A stretch of 64,000 nt of DNA from an uncultured Muribaculaceae bacterium (GCA_910588245.1 CAJUQP010000002.1:62001-126000); one strand, 5' to 3'; positions 14,901-23,653 are shown, counted from the first letter of the stretch. The notes: generated by a model from the letters alone, not told the origin. Made by a program: numbers and translations.

Positions 14901-17799
14901 GCATGATCTTCAGCCCATGTTGGGCACAGTAATCCTTATTCCGGAATCGCAGACCCGCAAACTGAAGGTGAAAGCCACCTCTTTCCGTGACCATATCACG
15001 GCCGGCGATCGCGAGCAGTGGAAATTTACTTTCACTGTCGACGGAAAGCCTCAGTCCGGCATTCCCGCAATGGCAGTGATGAGTAACAAGGCTCTCAACG
15101 CCATAGAACCTTTTGAATGGTATTTCAACCCGGGCGATGGCAATTGGTGGCTTCGCACAAGCCTCCGTACCAATGCTCCCGGCACCCTCAATACATCTGC
15201 CACATTCTCGACTATGCCGAGATATCCTTCAGTGGCTTCTCCATTCCCCGAATGGAACACCTACGGTTTCGGATTTGGGACTGCGTCGCGTTATTACGCC
15301 ACACGTGCGAGGAAAAGCATCATGACTTCGGGATCCGCTGACGCGATGCCGGAAGAAATGCTTAACACCATGTATGTCACGGAGGCTCCTCTCATGGCAG
15401 AGAGTAAGGCTATGGCTGACAGCAATACGATGATTCGCGGAAAGGTGGAATCCGCTGAGGAAGAGGCCGACGAGGCCGCTCCCGCACCTGCGGAAGGAGG
15501 CTCGGCCAATGCCTCGGATAAAGAGAGGGAGCGCCTTCGTCCGGTGGAGATGCCTCTGGCATTTTTCATGCCTTCTCTTACGGGAGATGCAGACGGAAAT
15601 GTCGAGGTCGGGTTTGAGACCCCGAATTTCAACACCACCTGGCAGTTCCAGATAATGGGTTATACGGAAGATCTTCTGACCGCCGGACTTACCGCCGACG
15701 CAGTGGCTTCGAAACCTGTGATGGTACAGAGCAATCTTCCGAGATTCCTCCGCTCCGGCGACAGGGCTTTCATCACAGCGTTGCTCTTCAACAATTCCAC
15801 TGACCCCCTCCCCCTGCATGGTGAAATAGAGGTGTTTGATCCCGCTACGGGGAAAACCATAGTGTCGCAGCATGCAGGAGCTGTCGAGACGGCTCCATCT
15901 GCAAGCCGGACGATATCAGTGGAGTTTCTCGTTCCAGGCGATGTGACTCAGATCGGTGTGAGGGCCTATGCCTTCGGTGGAGATCACAGCGACGGCGAGC
16001 AGGATCTTGTGCCGGTGCTTCCGTCGTCGACTCCGGTCATTGAATCCACGCAGTTCTATATCGGCACAGGAGCAGGAATTTTCAGCCAGAGATTGCCGAA
16101 GTTGCGTAAAGATGCCAACATCACGCTTAAATACTGCGACAATCCTATGTGGGAGTGCATCCTTGCGCTTCCATCCATAAGCAAGCCTGACTCGAAGAGC
16201 GTCACTACCCTGATGAAAGCCCTCTATGCCAACTCAGTGGCTCTGCATGTGGCGGAGAAATATCCTTCGGTGCGTCAAGGGCTCGCCAAGGCTCTCGCGG
16301 CCCAGGAGTCCGGTGATACGGCTGTGCTCCGCTCCAACCTTCAGAAAGACGCATCGCTAAAGACTGTGGCGCTGGATAATACACCCTGGGTGAATAATGC
16401 GGAGGCAGAGACCCGAAGGATGAAGGGTCTGTCGACACTGCTTGACCAGACAGCTTCACGAAACACGACAGACAAGATCCTTGACGAAGTCATGTCGCTG
16501 CAGAGACCTGACGGCGGCTGGAGCTGGTGTCCCGGCATGGAGTCGTCGGTTTTCATGACGGAGAATGTGCTTCTCCATTTCGGCATGATGAAGCAGATAG
16601 GATGTCTGCCTTCAGCTACATCGGTGTCAGCTGCCATAAGGAAGGGTGTGGCTTTCTGCGACCGCGAGACATATGACGACTATGTGAAGTCTGACCGTAA
16701 GTTTTCGACCACATCAATGCTGTCTTATCTCTATATACGCAGTTTCTTCGATGTGGGGGATGGCCCTCGAGGGTTCGGTGAGCTGAGAAAGAAAGCGCTC
16801 GGGAGCATAGTGGAGGAATGGGACCGGTTCTCAGTCTATGACAAGGCTACCGCGGCTATTCTTCTCTCGCGTAGCAAAGGGTATGAGAAGACCTCCCGTT
16901 TGATTCTTGAATCGCTTCGCCAGCTTGCCAGCAAGAGCGAGGCCAAAGGGTGGTGGTATGACAATCTTTCTTCTGGCCCCGGAGGATGGTCAAAGCTCAT
17001 CACTACGGCCCAGGCTCTTCAGGCATATGCTGAAATAGAGCCCTCGGCTCCGGCAGTCGATGGACTCCGCCAGTGGCTCGTGCTTCAGAAAGAGACGGAA
17101 GACTGGGGTTCTAATCCCTACACTGTGGAGGTGATACAGTCGATACTTTCCTGCGGGAGCGACTGGACTGCATCTGCGCAGACACCGAAAGTGTTTATCG
17201 GCGGAAAACCTGTCGAACTTCCTGCGTCAGGTCTCCTGACCGGAATGCTCACTGTAGATCTTGATCCCAGGGCTGCCTCCGGCAAGACAATAGCCATAGA
17301 AAAGAAGTCGGAGGGCCCGGCATGGGGTGGAGTCATAAGCCAGTATGTGGCCCCGGTGAAGGATGTCAGTGCGGAAAGATGCGAGAATCTTAAGATTGAG
17401 AAACGTATATATGTGATAAGTGATACGGAGGCAGGCGAGAAGGCCGAGGCCAAATCGCTCAAAGTCGGCGACAAGGTGCGTGTCACGCTTACTGTGACCT
17501 GCGATAAAGACATGAATTATGTCGCTCTTGTGGATGAACGTGCCGCTTGCCTTGAGCCTGACGCCCAGCTTTCAGAATATACCGTGACCGACGGCCTATG
17601 GGCTTATCGGGAAGTGCGCGACACTAAGACGAGCTTCTTCATCGGTTTCCTTCCGAAGGGTGTCAACGTGATCTCCTACGACTGCCATGTGGATCGGGAA
17701 GGTGATTACGCTCTCGGGATAGCGTCTGTGCAGAGCCCGTATTCTCCCGCCCAGGTGGCCCATTCTGCCGGACAGCTCATTTCCGTGAAGGGGAAATGA
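11974..17799 (+). CDS. Alpha-2-macroglobulin family protein, thioester-less
   Basis: 1941 residues with a signal peptide (about 1-30). Recognisable parts: macroglobulin domains in the N-terminal half (RPVEGATVQFFKGDG near 510; LSIYKPGDTVRFSLVGW near 585), the alpha-2-macroglobulin domain (DADGNVEVGFETPNFNTTW near 1210), and an alpha/alpha toroid-like region (LQRPDGGWSWCPGME near 1510). The CxEQ thioester motif, expected just ahead of that region, is absent. Bacterial homologues trap foreign proteases in the periplasm; thioester-less forms must act without covalent capture. No penicillin-binding protein 1C gene is adjacent, unlike the common enterobacterial arrangement. It follows the Spy-like gene by 30 bp, so it is probably the effector of this sigma-factor locus. 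Confidence 0.9.
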   Translation: MIKTRFYHIGKAAMLAAFLFLTPLSHYANASAVTAESQTRGRAVKQDKSKRNTKVNRSSTFENPDFAFPETVEKDAEPMLRKALDAGNGLEAMKAALQLIVARNMVTTSSFGQNIAMLDTMSAKLPQPYASLCRLLQANLYDNMYSSDRWNYMQRTLPLDSYPEDPKSWSGALFAKKVLSLVAEATANPEEARRMPIAELGPILNNWREASLSGLSVWDFIVYDSAGLLSDFAERNIQAVIPFRADAGRTALTEGEKCAEKSNSLISGLVDYNRTSGNIPALAVAVERYAQSMAADRRSAYLLGECMALKGSPDAGRLLHDYFLSLDLNGNYGSPAVREAYGLMEEWLAENRASRFAKLVEFDIARIKERKISIHLPDNVLPGDTLKGTMDLDNTPTGYVLLYRVPSSMLPKGGLNRTSFLSKSKFIRSIKVDAAGSVPFSAKREFVIPPLEAGYYVAIPSATPTLSKRWRKEVSVWSLSTINVSELALITSGDMADKEATRIYVVDGRTQRPVEGATVQFFKGDGMKPVATRVTNADGFCGFLDGERVICVSKGNDVRWDHIYFYAGGRRSESVEAYANILTDLSIYKPGDTVRFSLVGWTSESHDNRLLKNARVKVSLRDANRKEVDTVTLTTDRFGRCDGSFTLPENGLQGSYSLYPEFDDFKGKIWGIAAFQVQEYKAPGFLVTVASDEKSSYSVGDVVRFTGKALTYSGMPLGGCQVSYNVTWEPWWRWYDGGGSASYGGTTTTDAEGVFTVELPTANLKGSRYERGLYSIRASVTSPSGETQTAPAFRFSLGDGLTVNPSIPDILEITGDTVRFNVPVYDMLGHPVVKTVNYTLSDVSTGKEIAGGSFTSPMLDMAVSALPSARYSLSFRLPGDTVPSDCEVALFRKGDSRPPYATPLWLPERKIVCKDGASEVEIKVGSGFKGSWILCEVSDENGFISRRWLQADGENISVPVKAPSAKSRVWATFCGMHDLQPMLGTVILIPESQTRKLKVKATSFRDHITAGDREQWKFTFTVDGKPQSGIPAMAVMSNKALNAIEPFEWYFNPGDGNWWLRTSLRTNAPGTLNTSATFSTMPRYPSVASPFPEWNTYGFGFGTASRYYATRARKSIMTSGSADAMPEEMLNTMYVTEAPLMAESKAMADSNTMIRGKVESAEEEADEAAPAPAEGGSANASDKERERLRPVEMPLAFFMPSLTGDADGNVEVGFETPNFNTTWQFQIMGYTEDLLTAGLTADAVASKPVMVQSNLPRFLRSGDRAFITALLFNNSTDPLPLHGEIEVFDPATGKTIVSQHAGAVETAPSASRTISVEFLVPGDVTQIGVRAYAFGGDHSDGEQDLVPVLPSSTPVIESTQFYIGTGAGIFSQRLPKLRKDANITLKYCDNPMWECILALPSISKPDSKSVTTLMKALYANSVALHVAEKYPSVRQGLAKALAAQESGDTAVLRSNLQKDASLKTVALDNTPWVNNAEAETRRMKGLSTLLDQTASRNTTDKILDEVMSLQRPDGGWSWCPGMESSVFMTENVLLHFGMMKQIGCLPSATSVSAAIRKGVAFCDRETYDDYVKSDRKFSTTSMLSYLYIRSFFDVGDGPRGFGELRKKALGSIVEEWDRFSVYDKATAAILLSRSKGYEKTSRLILESLRQLASKSEAKGWWYDNLSSGPGGWSKLITTAQALQAYAEIEPSAPAVDGLRQWLVLQKETEDWGSNPYTVEVIQSILSCGSDWTASAQTPKVFIGGKPVELPASGLLTGMLTVDLDPRAASGKTIAIEKKSEGPAWGGVISQYVAPVKDVSAERCENLKIEKRIYVISDTEAGEKAEAKSLKVGDKVRVTLTVTCDKDMNYVALVDERAACLEPDAQLSEYTVTDGLWAYREVRDTKTSFFIGFLPKGVNVISYDCHVDREGDYALGIASVQSPYSPAQVAHSAGQLISVKGK

Positions 17800-17822
17800 C
17801 AGATTCAGCATAAAGATTTTAT

Positions 17823-17872
17823 AAATACAGTATGCCCTCCACGCTGATCAGCGTGGAGGGCATACTGTATTT
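17823..17872. terminator. 50-bp perfect palindrome, bidirectional terminator
   Basis: Every base from 17823 to 17872 pairs about the centre 17847/17848, with AAA/TTT at the ends and a GC-rich core. It lies between the convergent alpha-2-macroglobulin and RNase Z genes, 2 bp from the RNase Z stop codon, and can terminate both. Confidence 0.85.
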
Positions 17873-17874
17873 TG

Positions 17875-18804
17875 TCAATCGAGGTGCGTCACGAGCCCCT
17901 CACGGTTCAGTATCACATTAGGGAAAATCTTTTGCGCTTCTTCGAGAAAGGGGGTATCGTCGTTATATCTCGAGGAGTAGTGCCCTGTCATGAGCGTCTT
18001 GGCTCCCGCGTCGCGTGCCACGGCGGCGGCCTGCATTGCCGTGGAGTGGAAACGCTGGCGCGCCAGGGTCTTGTGTTCCTCGAGATATGTCGTCTCATGG
18101 AAGAGCAGGTCTACATGACCGATTTTCTCTGCGAGTTCGGGCATGTATATTGTGTCGCTCATATGGGCATAGCTCAATGACGGCGAAGGGGGAGTGGTGA
18201 GGATGCCGTTGGGAATCACTCTCCCGTCGGGAGTGACGTAATCCTCCCCGTCCTTGATCCTGTTCATCATCGCCACGGGCACCTGATGGAAACGTGTCAT
18301 TTCCGGATTTATGTGGCGTCGTCCCGGAGTCTCCTCGAAAACGAATCCGACGGTGTCTACCCGGTGCTTCAAAGGGATTGTGCGTACGGTGAGCGCCTTG
18401 GTCTCGAGAATCACGGCCTCTTCCGGCTTTATCACATTGAATCGGATATCGAATGGAGTGTCTCGGCAGAAATAGTCGAATATAGATTTCAGCTGACGCC
18501 GCCCCTCCTCGAAAGTGTGGATGGTTATGTCGCCACCGGTGCCGTTGAGGGCGAGTGTGCCGATAAGGCCGGGAAGACCGAATACGTGATCGCCGTGTAG
18601 GTGTGTCAGGAAAATATGGCGCAATCTTGTGAATGGGAGCCTTTGCCGCATAAGGGCGAGCTGTGCCCCCTCCCCGCAGTCGACCATGAAAAGGTTGCCG
18701 CGGTGGTTGATCACGGTCGACGATGGCTGATGGCGCAGAGAAGGCCTTGCCGATCCGCATCCGAGAGTATGTATAGAGAATGACGACGTAGCTGATTCGT
18801 TTAT
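17875..18804 (-). CDS. rnz: Ribonuclease Z (tRNA 3' processing endonuclease)
   Basis: Metallo-beta-lactamase fold enzyme that removes 3' trailers from tRNA precursors; needed here because the tRNA gene in the window does not encode CCA. The zinc motif HLHGDHVFGLPG and the later DLLFHETTY and TGHYSSRY segments are intact. The conserved N-terminus IHTLGCGSA.P, ahead of FMVDCGEGAQ, is encoded upstream of the first ordinary in-frame start (GTG at 18714). The frame stays open to the stop at 18819-18817 yet has no ATG, GTG or TTG above 18714. The only near-cognate candidates are ATA at 18804 and ACG at 18789. I give the ATA position as the outer limit; the true start is uncertain. Total length would be about 309 residues, normal for the family. 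Confidence 0.85.
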   Translation of the reverse strand: MNESATSSFSIHTLGCGSARPSLRHQPSSTVINHRGNLFMVDCGEGAQLALMRQRLPFTRLRHIFLTHLHGDHVFGLPGLIGTLALNGTGGDITIHTFEEGRRQLKSIFDYFCRDTPFDIRFNVIKPEEAVILETKALTVRTIPLKHRVDTVGFVFEETPGRRHINPEMTRFHQVPVAMMNRIKDGEDYVTPDGRVIPNGILTTPPSPSLSYAHMSDTIYMPELAEKIGHVDLLFHETTYLEEHKTLARQRFHSTAMQAAAVARDAGAKTLMTGHYSSRYNDDTPFLEEAQKIFPNVILNREGLVTHLD

Positions 18805-18859
18805 TTGAGGTTTGACTTAAACATGCCGGAGAATATGGCTGTCGGGAGGTAATGCGCTT

Positions 18860-20074
18860 CTACACGTTTTCCACCTTATAATCTTTGGCCAGGCCGCCTG
18901 TTCCGGTCTCTTTGTAGAGTGACGGGAGGTCATGGCCGGTCTCCTTCATCACCTGGATAAGTTTGTCGAAAGTGACGCGGTGGCGTCCGTCGGAGAACGA
19001 TGAATAGATGTTGGCGTCGAGCGCGCGGGCCGCCGCATAGGCGTTGCGTTCGATACATGGTATCTGCACGAGTCCGCACACCGGGTCGCAGGTCATGCCG
19101 AGATGGTGCTCGAGCCCCATTTCGGCAGCATATTCTATCTGAGCCGGAGTGCCTCCGAATAGCTGGCAGGCGGCTCCCGCAGCCATGGCGCATGCCACAC
19201 CCACTTCACCTTGACAGCCGACATCTGCGCCTGAGATGCTCGCGTTGTGTTTCACGACGTTGCCGATGAGCCCGGCTGTGGATAGGGCATGGCAGATCTC
19301 GGTGTCGGAGAAATGCCGTGTGCTCCAGAGGTGGTAAAGCACCGCAGGCACCACCCCGCAGCTTCCGCAGGTGGGGGCTGTCACGATTGTGCCTCCGGAG
19401 GCATTCTCCTCGCTTACGGCAAGGGCATAGGAGAAAACGAGACCTCTTGAGCGGAGATTGTCGCGGTATCCTTCGGCACGCATGAAATAGGAGCGGGCCT
19501 TGCGCCTGAGGTTGAGCGGTCCCGGAAGACGGCCGTCGGTGGCAAGGCCGCGTTCAACGGCGGCTTTCATGGTATCCCACACTTTCAGGAGATAGTCGTT
19601 GATGCTCTTTCCCTCGCACTGCTCCACATATTCCCAGTAGCAGCGGCCGCTACGGTCGCAATAGTCCATGATTTCCGACATTGAGTCTCGGTCGTAGATC
19701 TCTCCGCCGTCTTCTTTCGCAAGACCCTCCCCCTCGAGGGCGCCTCCTCCTACACTGTAGACAGTCCATTCGTCGGAAGGAAGACCGGCTTCATTGAGAC
19801 TCTTGAAGGTCATGCCGTTGGGATGATATGGGAGGAAAATCTCCGGTTTCCATACAATCTTCACCGGAAGGTCGGATTTCTCGAGAACATCAAGGATCGC
19901 GGCGTCGGTCATGTGGCCTTTGCCGGTAGCGGCAAGGCTTCCGTATAATGTCACCTCGTAGCCTGAGGCGTGGCGGTGTTTCGAAAGAAAGATCTCGGCG
20001 GCTTTGCGCGGGCCCATCGTGTGGCTCGACGAGGGACCCGTGCCGATACGGTATATCTCTTTTATTGATTTCAT
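18860..20074 (-). CDS. sdaA: L-serine ammonia-lyase (serine dehydratase, Fe-S)
   Basis: 404 residues from the ATG at 20074. The frame is open to 20203, but MKSIKEIYRIGTGPSSSHTM is the conserved family start. It deaminates L-serine to pyruvate and ammonia with a [4Fe-4S] cluster. Alpha- and beta-domains are fused as in the single-chain type: the N-terminal beta part (GPSSSHTMGP), then the alpha part with cluster/active-site cysteines in APTCGSCGVVP, GADVGCQGEVG and TCDPVCGLVQIPCIERN. The gene has its own consensus promoter at 20162-20194, divergent from the TonB receptor gene. RNase Z lies downstream on the same strand, but about 55 bp separate them. Confidence 0.95.
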   Translation of the reverse strand: MKSIKEIYRIGTGPSSSHTMGPRKAAEIFLSKHRHASGYEVTLYGSLAATGKGHMTDAAILDVLEKSDLPVKIVWKPEIFLPYHPNGMTFKSLNEAGLPSDEWTVYSVGGGALEGEGLAKEDGGEIYDRDSMSEIMDYCDRSGRCYWEYVEQCEGKSINDYLLKVWDTMKAAVERGLATDGRLPGPLNLRRKARSYFMRAEGYRDNLRSRGLVFSYALAVSEENASGGTIVTAPTCGSCGVVPAVLYHLWSTRHFSDTEICHALSTAGLIGNVVKHNASISGADVGCQGEVGVACAMAAGAACQLFGGTPAQIEYAAEMGLEHHLGMTCDPVCGLVQIPCIERNAYAAARALDANIYSSFSDGRHRVTFDKLIQVMKETGHDLPSLYKETGTGGLAKDYKVENV

Positions 20075-20161
20075 ATGTCGGTTAACTTTTGTTTCATTTC
20101 TGATTTCAGACATGGTGCCGGGATGACGCGTGCATCGCATCCCGGCATAGGGTCTGTGGTG

Positions 20162-20194
20162 CAAAATTAAATAAAAACCATGACATATACCAAA
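20162..20194 (-). promoter_or_regulatory. Promoter for sdaA
   Basis: On the minus strand TTTG (20194-20191), 21-nt spacer and TAATTTTG (20169-20162), a full consensus match. The leader to the ATG at 20074 is about 80 nt. Confidence 0.75.
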
Positions 20195-20256
20195 TAAAAC
20201 CATGCGATGTCACTGATAATCGAGGTGTCGTTATGTTAAAATCATCAAAAATGGGG

Positions 20257-20288
20257 ATTGCGGGTTTTGCTGTCAAATTGTAGTTTTG
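20257..20288 (+). promoter_or_regulatory. Promoter for the TonB-dependent receptor gene
   Basis: ATTG (20257-20260), 20-nt spacer and TAGTTTTG (20281-20288). Transcription would begin within a few bases of the GTG at 20293, so the message would be nearly leaderless or translation starts at the ATG at 20311. Confidence 0.6.
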
Positions 20289-20292
20289 CACC

Positions 20293-22524
20293 GTGAATCA
20301 GAAAAGATATATGACCCTACTCCTTTTAGGAGCCTGGGCTGGCGGTGCGTTATGTGCGCCGGAGCCACCCGATACCTTGTCGACAACTCTCGACGAGGTC
20401 AGTGTCACAGCTGTGAAACAGATGTCGGCCTTGCGTAATGATCCCACGGCAGTCTCCATATTGTCGGGAAAAGAGCTCGAACGCCTTGATATTGTCTCGA
20501 TAAAAGGTATATCAGACGTTGTCCCGAATTTCTTCATGGCCGATTATGGCTCACGTATTACCTCTTCCATCTATGTGCGTGGAATCGGAGCGAGGATGGA
20601 TCAGCCCTCCGTTGGTCTGAATGTAGACAATGTCCCGTATCTTAATAAGGACGCGTATGATTTCGATCTCGCCGACATAGCCTCCGTGGAGATGCTACGT
20701 GGTCCGCAGTCAACACTATACGGACGCAATACCATGGCCGGGGTTATAAATGTCACCACCCTTTCTCCTATGCGGTATCAGGGCTGGCGGATCATGGCCC
20801 AGGCCACATCGAGGCTTGCCTTCAAGGGATCGGCCGGATGGTATCACAGATTCGCTGACAATGTGGGCTTCTCTGTGACGGGAGCCTATTCCCACGCCAG
20901 AGGGGAATTCAAAAACGGATACAACGGTAAATATCTTGACTGGGAGCGCAATTTCTCACTTCGTTCGAAGCTGCACTGGAGGGTGTCGCCCGAATGGAGC
21001 CTGCGCAACACTCTCTCCTCGGGCTACCTGCGTCAGGGGGGGTATCCATATGAATATAAAGAGACTGGAAGGATAGAATACAACGACACCTGCTTCTACC
21101 GACGCTTCACCATTGCCGACGGCCTTACGGCCCGCTATGTGGGCGACCGTTTCAATGTCACTTCGATCACTTCTCTGCAATATATCGACGACAACATGAC
21201 CCTCGATCAAGATTTCCTGCCGCTCGATTATTTCACTATAACACAGAAAAAACGCGAGACCGCGGTCACGCAAGACGTTGTGGTCAGGAACAATGACGAC
21301 AGCGGTGTCTACAGCTGGCTCGGAGGTATTTTCGGCTTTTACAAGCATCTCGATATGGATGCCCCCGTCACATTCAAAGACACAGGGATCAGGGAGCTTA
21401 TCGAAGACAACCGCAACAACGCCAATCCGAGCCATCCCATATCGTGGCGCTCGCGGTCGTTCCCCCTCAACAGCGAGTTTACGATCCCGACATGGGGAGT
21501 GGCCGCTTACCATGAGTCGGTGGTATCGCTCGGACGCTGGCGTATTACCGGAGGGCTGCGTCTTGATTATGAGCGCGCCACACTTGATTACCACAGTTTC
21601 TGCGACACGGGTTACGACGTTTTCCGTATCACCGACAACGGAAGGGAATTCTATCGCACGGTGGACATCGACATTGACGACCGGGGACAGCTGCATCGCG
21701 ATTTCCTTAATCTCCTTCCGAAAATCGCTGTGGAATACGAACTTGAGGACGGACTCGGCAACGTATATGCCAAGGTCTCTAAAGGATACAAGACCGGAGG
21801 ATTCAACACGCAGATGTTCAGCGATGTGCTCCAGCAGCGCCTGATGAACATCATGGGGATAGGGTCACGATATGATGTGGACGATATAGTGGGCTATAAG
21901 CCGGAGAAGAGCTGGAATTATGAGATAGGAAGTCATCTCAATCTTTTTTCGGGTAGGGTAGAGCTCGACATGGCGGCATTCTATATAGACTGCCGCGACC
22001 AGCAACTCACTATGTTCCCTGATGGCACCACCACCGGACGTATAATGACAAATGCAGGGAAGACGCGAAGCTATGGTGTCGAGGCAAGCCTCACGTACAG
22101 GCCCGGGGAGAGACTGACATTTACCGGAAGCTACGGATATACCGACGCGCGGTTCAGGAAATTTTTCAACGGTATTGATAATTTCAAGGGTAAATATCTG
22201 CCATATGCTCCCGGCAACACTCTTTTCCTGCAGGCATTGTGGAGTTGTCCGCTGACCCCCGGTGGAGCATCTCTTGCCTTTGATGTGAATATGCGGGGAG
22301 TGGGGAAAATATACTGGAACGAGTCGAATACTGAGGTGCAGGACTTCTATGCGCTCCTCGGGGCCGGCGTTACTTTCTCGAGCTCGGGGTTTTCCGCGCA
22401 GCTTTGGGGCAAAAACTTGACCGATACACGCTACCGCACGTTCTATTTCATGTCGATGGGCAATTCTTTCTTCCAGAGAGGGCGGGGCGCTGAATCCGGA
22501 ATCACAATAAGATACAACTTTTAA
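20293..22524 (+). CDS. TonB-dependent receptor
   Basis: 743 residues from a GTG; an in-frame ATG follows at 20311. The GTG start supplies the basic n-region (MNQKRY) ahead of the hydrophobic signal core, while the promoter position favours 20311. The plug domain (about 30-145) has TLDEVSVTAVK, SIYVRGIG, LRGPQSTLYGRNTMAGVINV, all classical. The barrel ends in ITIRYNF with a terminal Phe. It lacks the carboxypeptidase-like domain and SusD partner of glycan systems, and looks more like siderophore, vitamin or metal receptors. The substrate is unknown. The lipoprotein gene 163 bp downstream may belong to it. Confidence 0.93.
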   Translation: MNQKRYMTLLLLGAWAGGALCAPEPPDTLSTTLDEVSVTAVKQMSALRNDPTAVSILSGKELERLDIVSIKGISDVVPNFFMADYGSRITSSIYVRGIGARMDQPSVGLNVDNVPYLNKDAYDFDLADIASVEMLRGPQSTLYGRNTMAGVINVTTLSPMRYQGWRIMAQATSRLAFKGSAGWYHRFADNVGFSVTGAYSHARGEFKNGYNGKYLDWERNFSLRSKLHWRVSPEWSLRNTLSSGYLRQGGYPYEYKETGRIEYNDTCFYRRFTIADGLTARYVGDRFNVTSITSLQYIDDNMTLDQDFLPLDYFTITQKKRETAVTQDVVVRNNDDSGVYSWLGGIFGFYKHLDMDAPVTFKDTGIRELIEDNRNNANPSHPISWRSRSFPLNSEFTIPTWGVAAYHESVVSLGRWRITGGLRLDYERATLDYHSFCDTGYDVFRITDNGREFYRTVDIDIDDRGQLHRDFLNLLPKIAVEYELEDGLGNVYAKVSKGYKTGGFNTQMFSDVLQQRLMNIMGIGSRYDVDDIVGYKPEKSWNYEIGSHLNLFSGRVELDMAAFYIDCRDQQLTMFPDGTTTGRIMTNAGKTRSYGVEASLTYRPGERLTFTGSYGYTDARFRKFFNGIDNFKGKYLPYAPGNTLFLQALWSCPLTPGGASLAFDVNMRGVGKIYWNESNTEVQDFYALLGAGVTFSSSGFSAQLWGKNLTDTRYRTFYFMSMGNSFFQRGRGAESGITIRYNF

Positions 22525-22687
22525 CAAGTTTTTTTATGGAGGCGATGCAATATTTCGCCACAGCGAGGTTTATTATAGTGGAATTGACCGAAAGGAGTCT
22601 GCCGGAGTCCTGAGGTATTGCTCCACACGAGGTATCCCTAAATAAACCAGACACCGAAATACAAACATCAAATAACAATAGAACCTC

Positions 22688-23626
22688 ATGAAGAAATCGA
22701 TCTTTGGCCTTATAGCATTGGCCACAATGTCGCTTGCATCGTGCAGCACAGAAACGAAAGACACAACAGGAACGGCTTCCTACTCCGTGGCCACCCTTGT
22801 GACAGATATGGCTACACCTGATCAGGTGCCGTTTGTCGCTCCTGCCACCTACACAGTGTATATGAACTGGACGCAGTGGAAAGGTTCTGTGTCGACTAAA
22901 AACCAGCCTCTCAAGAATGAGGCCGGCAATAGCAATTCACTGGTGTGCGACACGACAGCCTTCCTTTATAATCAGCTCTCGACCGATGTCGGCTACGGCG
23001 ACGTCATCATGTTCAGAAACCTCAAGGGGGACATGAACGGCAACAAGGAACTCGCGGTGATGCCTGGCTCCAAGTTTGTGGTCACCTCTCTTTTCTACAG
23101 ATATAACGGTGTTGTGTCAGGAGTGCCCAATATGACAGTTAACCAGCCCGCGGTTCTCATGAACTATTATGTGGGTAATTACAACGTTAAATCAATTCCT
23201 CTTGACGCTGTATACCTCGGCACAACCACCACTACCATGGGTGAGAGCGTACCTTATCAGAACAAGGAGATCGGCTACAGGATCCAGCTCAATTCAAAAG
23301 ATAACAAATATACCGCTATGTTTGTGATTTACAACGCACAGTTCGCTGACAAGATGCCCAAGCTTGAGGCTATAGTGCTTAAGGATCTTCCTGTCGAGTT
23401 TAAGAACGGTTCATACTCCATCAAAGCAGAGAACGTTGTCCCCAAGATGCCCGAAGCCGGTCAGCTTACCGACAACGACAAGTATACATTTGAGTCACTC
23501 GATATCTCATTCTCTGGCGAGCTGCTTAACACTGCCAACATAAGGTTCGATATCAAGGGAGGCTTCAAGGGTACTTTCTCTGGAAGCTACGTAAATCCCG
23601 ACATCCTCAAAGAGCCCAATTCCTGA
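22688..23626 (+). CDS. Lipoprotein of unknown function
   Basis: 312 residues starting with a lipoprotein signal (MKKSIFGLIALATMSLASC, lipid attached to Cys19). The mature part is beta-rich with a repeated Thr/Asn/Tyr composition and no catalytic motif that I recognise. It follows the TonB-dependent receptor on the same strand, and could be a surface partner of that receptor, but a 163-bp gap leaves this open. A strong hairpin terminator follows at 23654-23695. Confidence 0.65.
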   Translation: MKKSIFGLIALATMSLASCSTETKDTTGTASYSVATLVTDMATPDQVPFVAPATYTVYMNWTQWKGSVSTKNQPLKNEAGNSNSLVCDTTAFLYNQLSTDVGYGDVIMFRNLKGDMNGNKELAVMPGSKFVVTSLFYRYNGVVSGVPNMTVNQPAVLMNYYVGNYNVKSIPLDAVYLGTTTTTMGESVPYQNKEIGYRIQLNSKDNKYTAMFVIYNAQFADKMPKLEAIVLKDLPVEFKNGSYSIKAENVVPKMPEAGQLTDNDKYTFESLDISFSGELLNTANIRFDIKGGFKGTFSGSYVNPDILKEPNS

Positions 23627-23653
23627 GATTAGAAAGGAACACAACCCAAATGG

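Noticed and set aside
22536..22613. 25-codon frame between the TonB receptor and the lipoprotein genes
   Set aside because: Short, no supporting signal, and of a length expected by chance.
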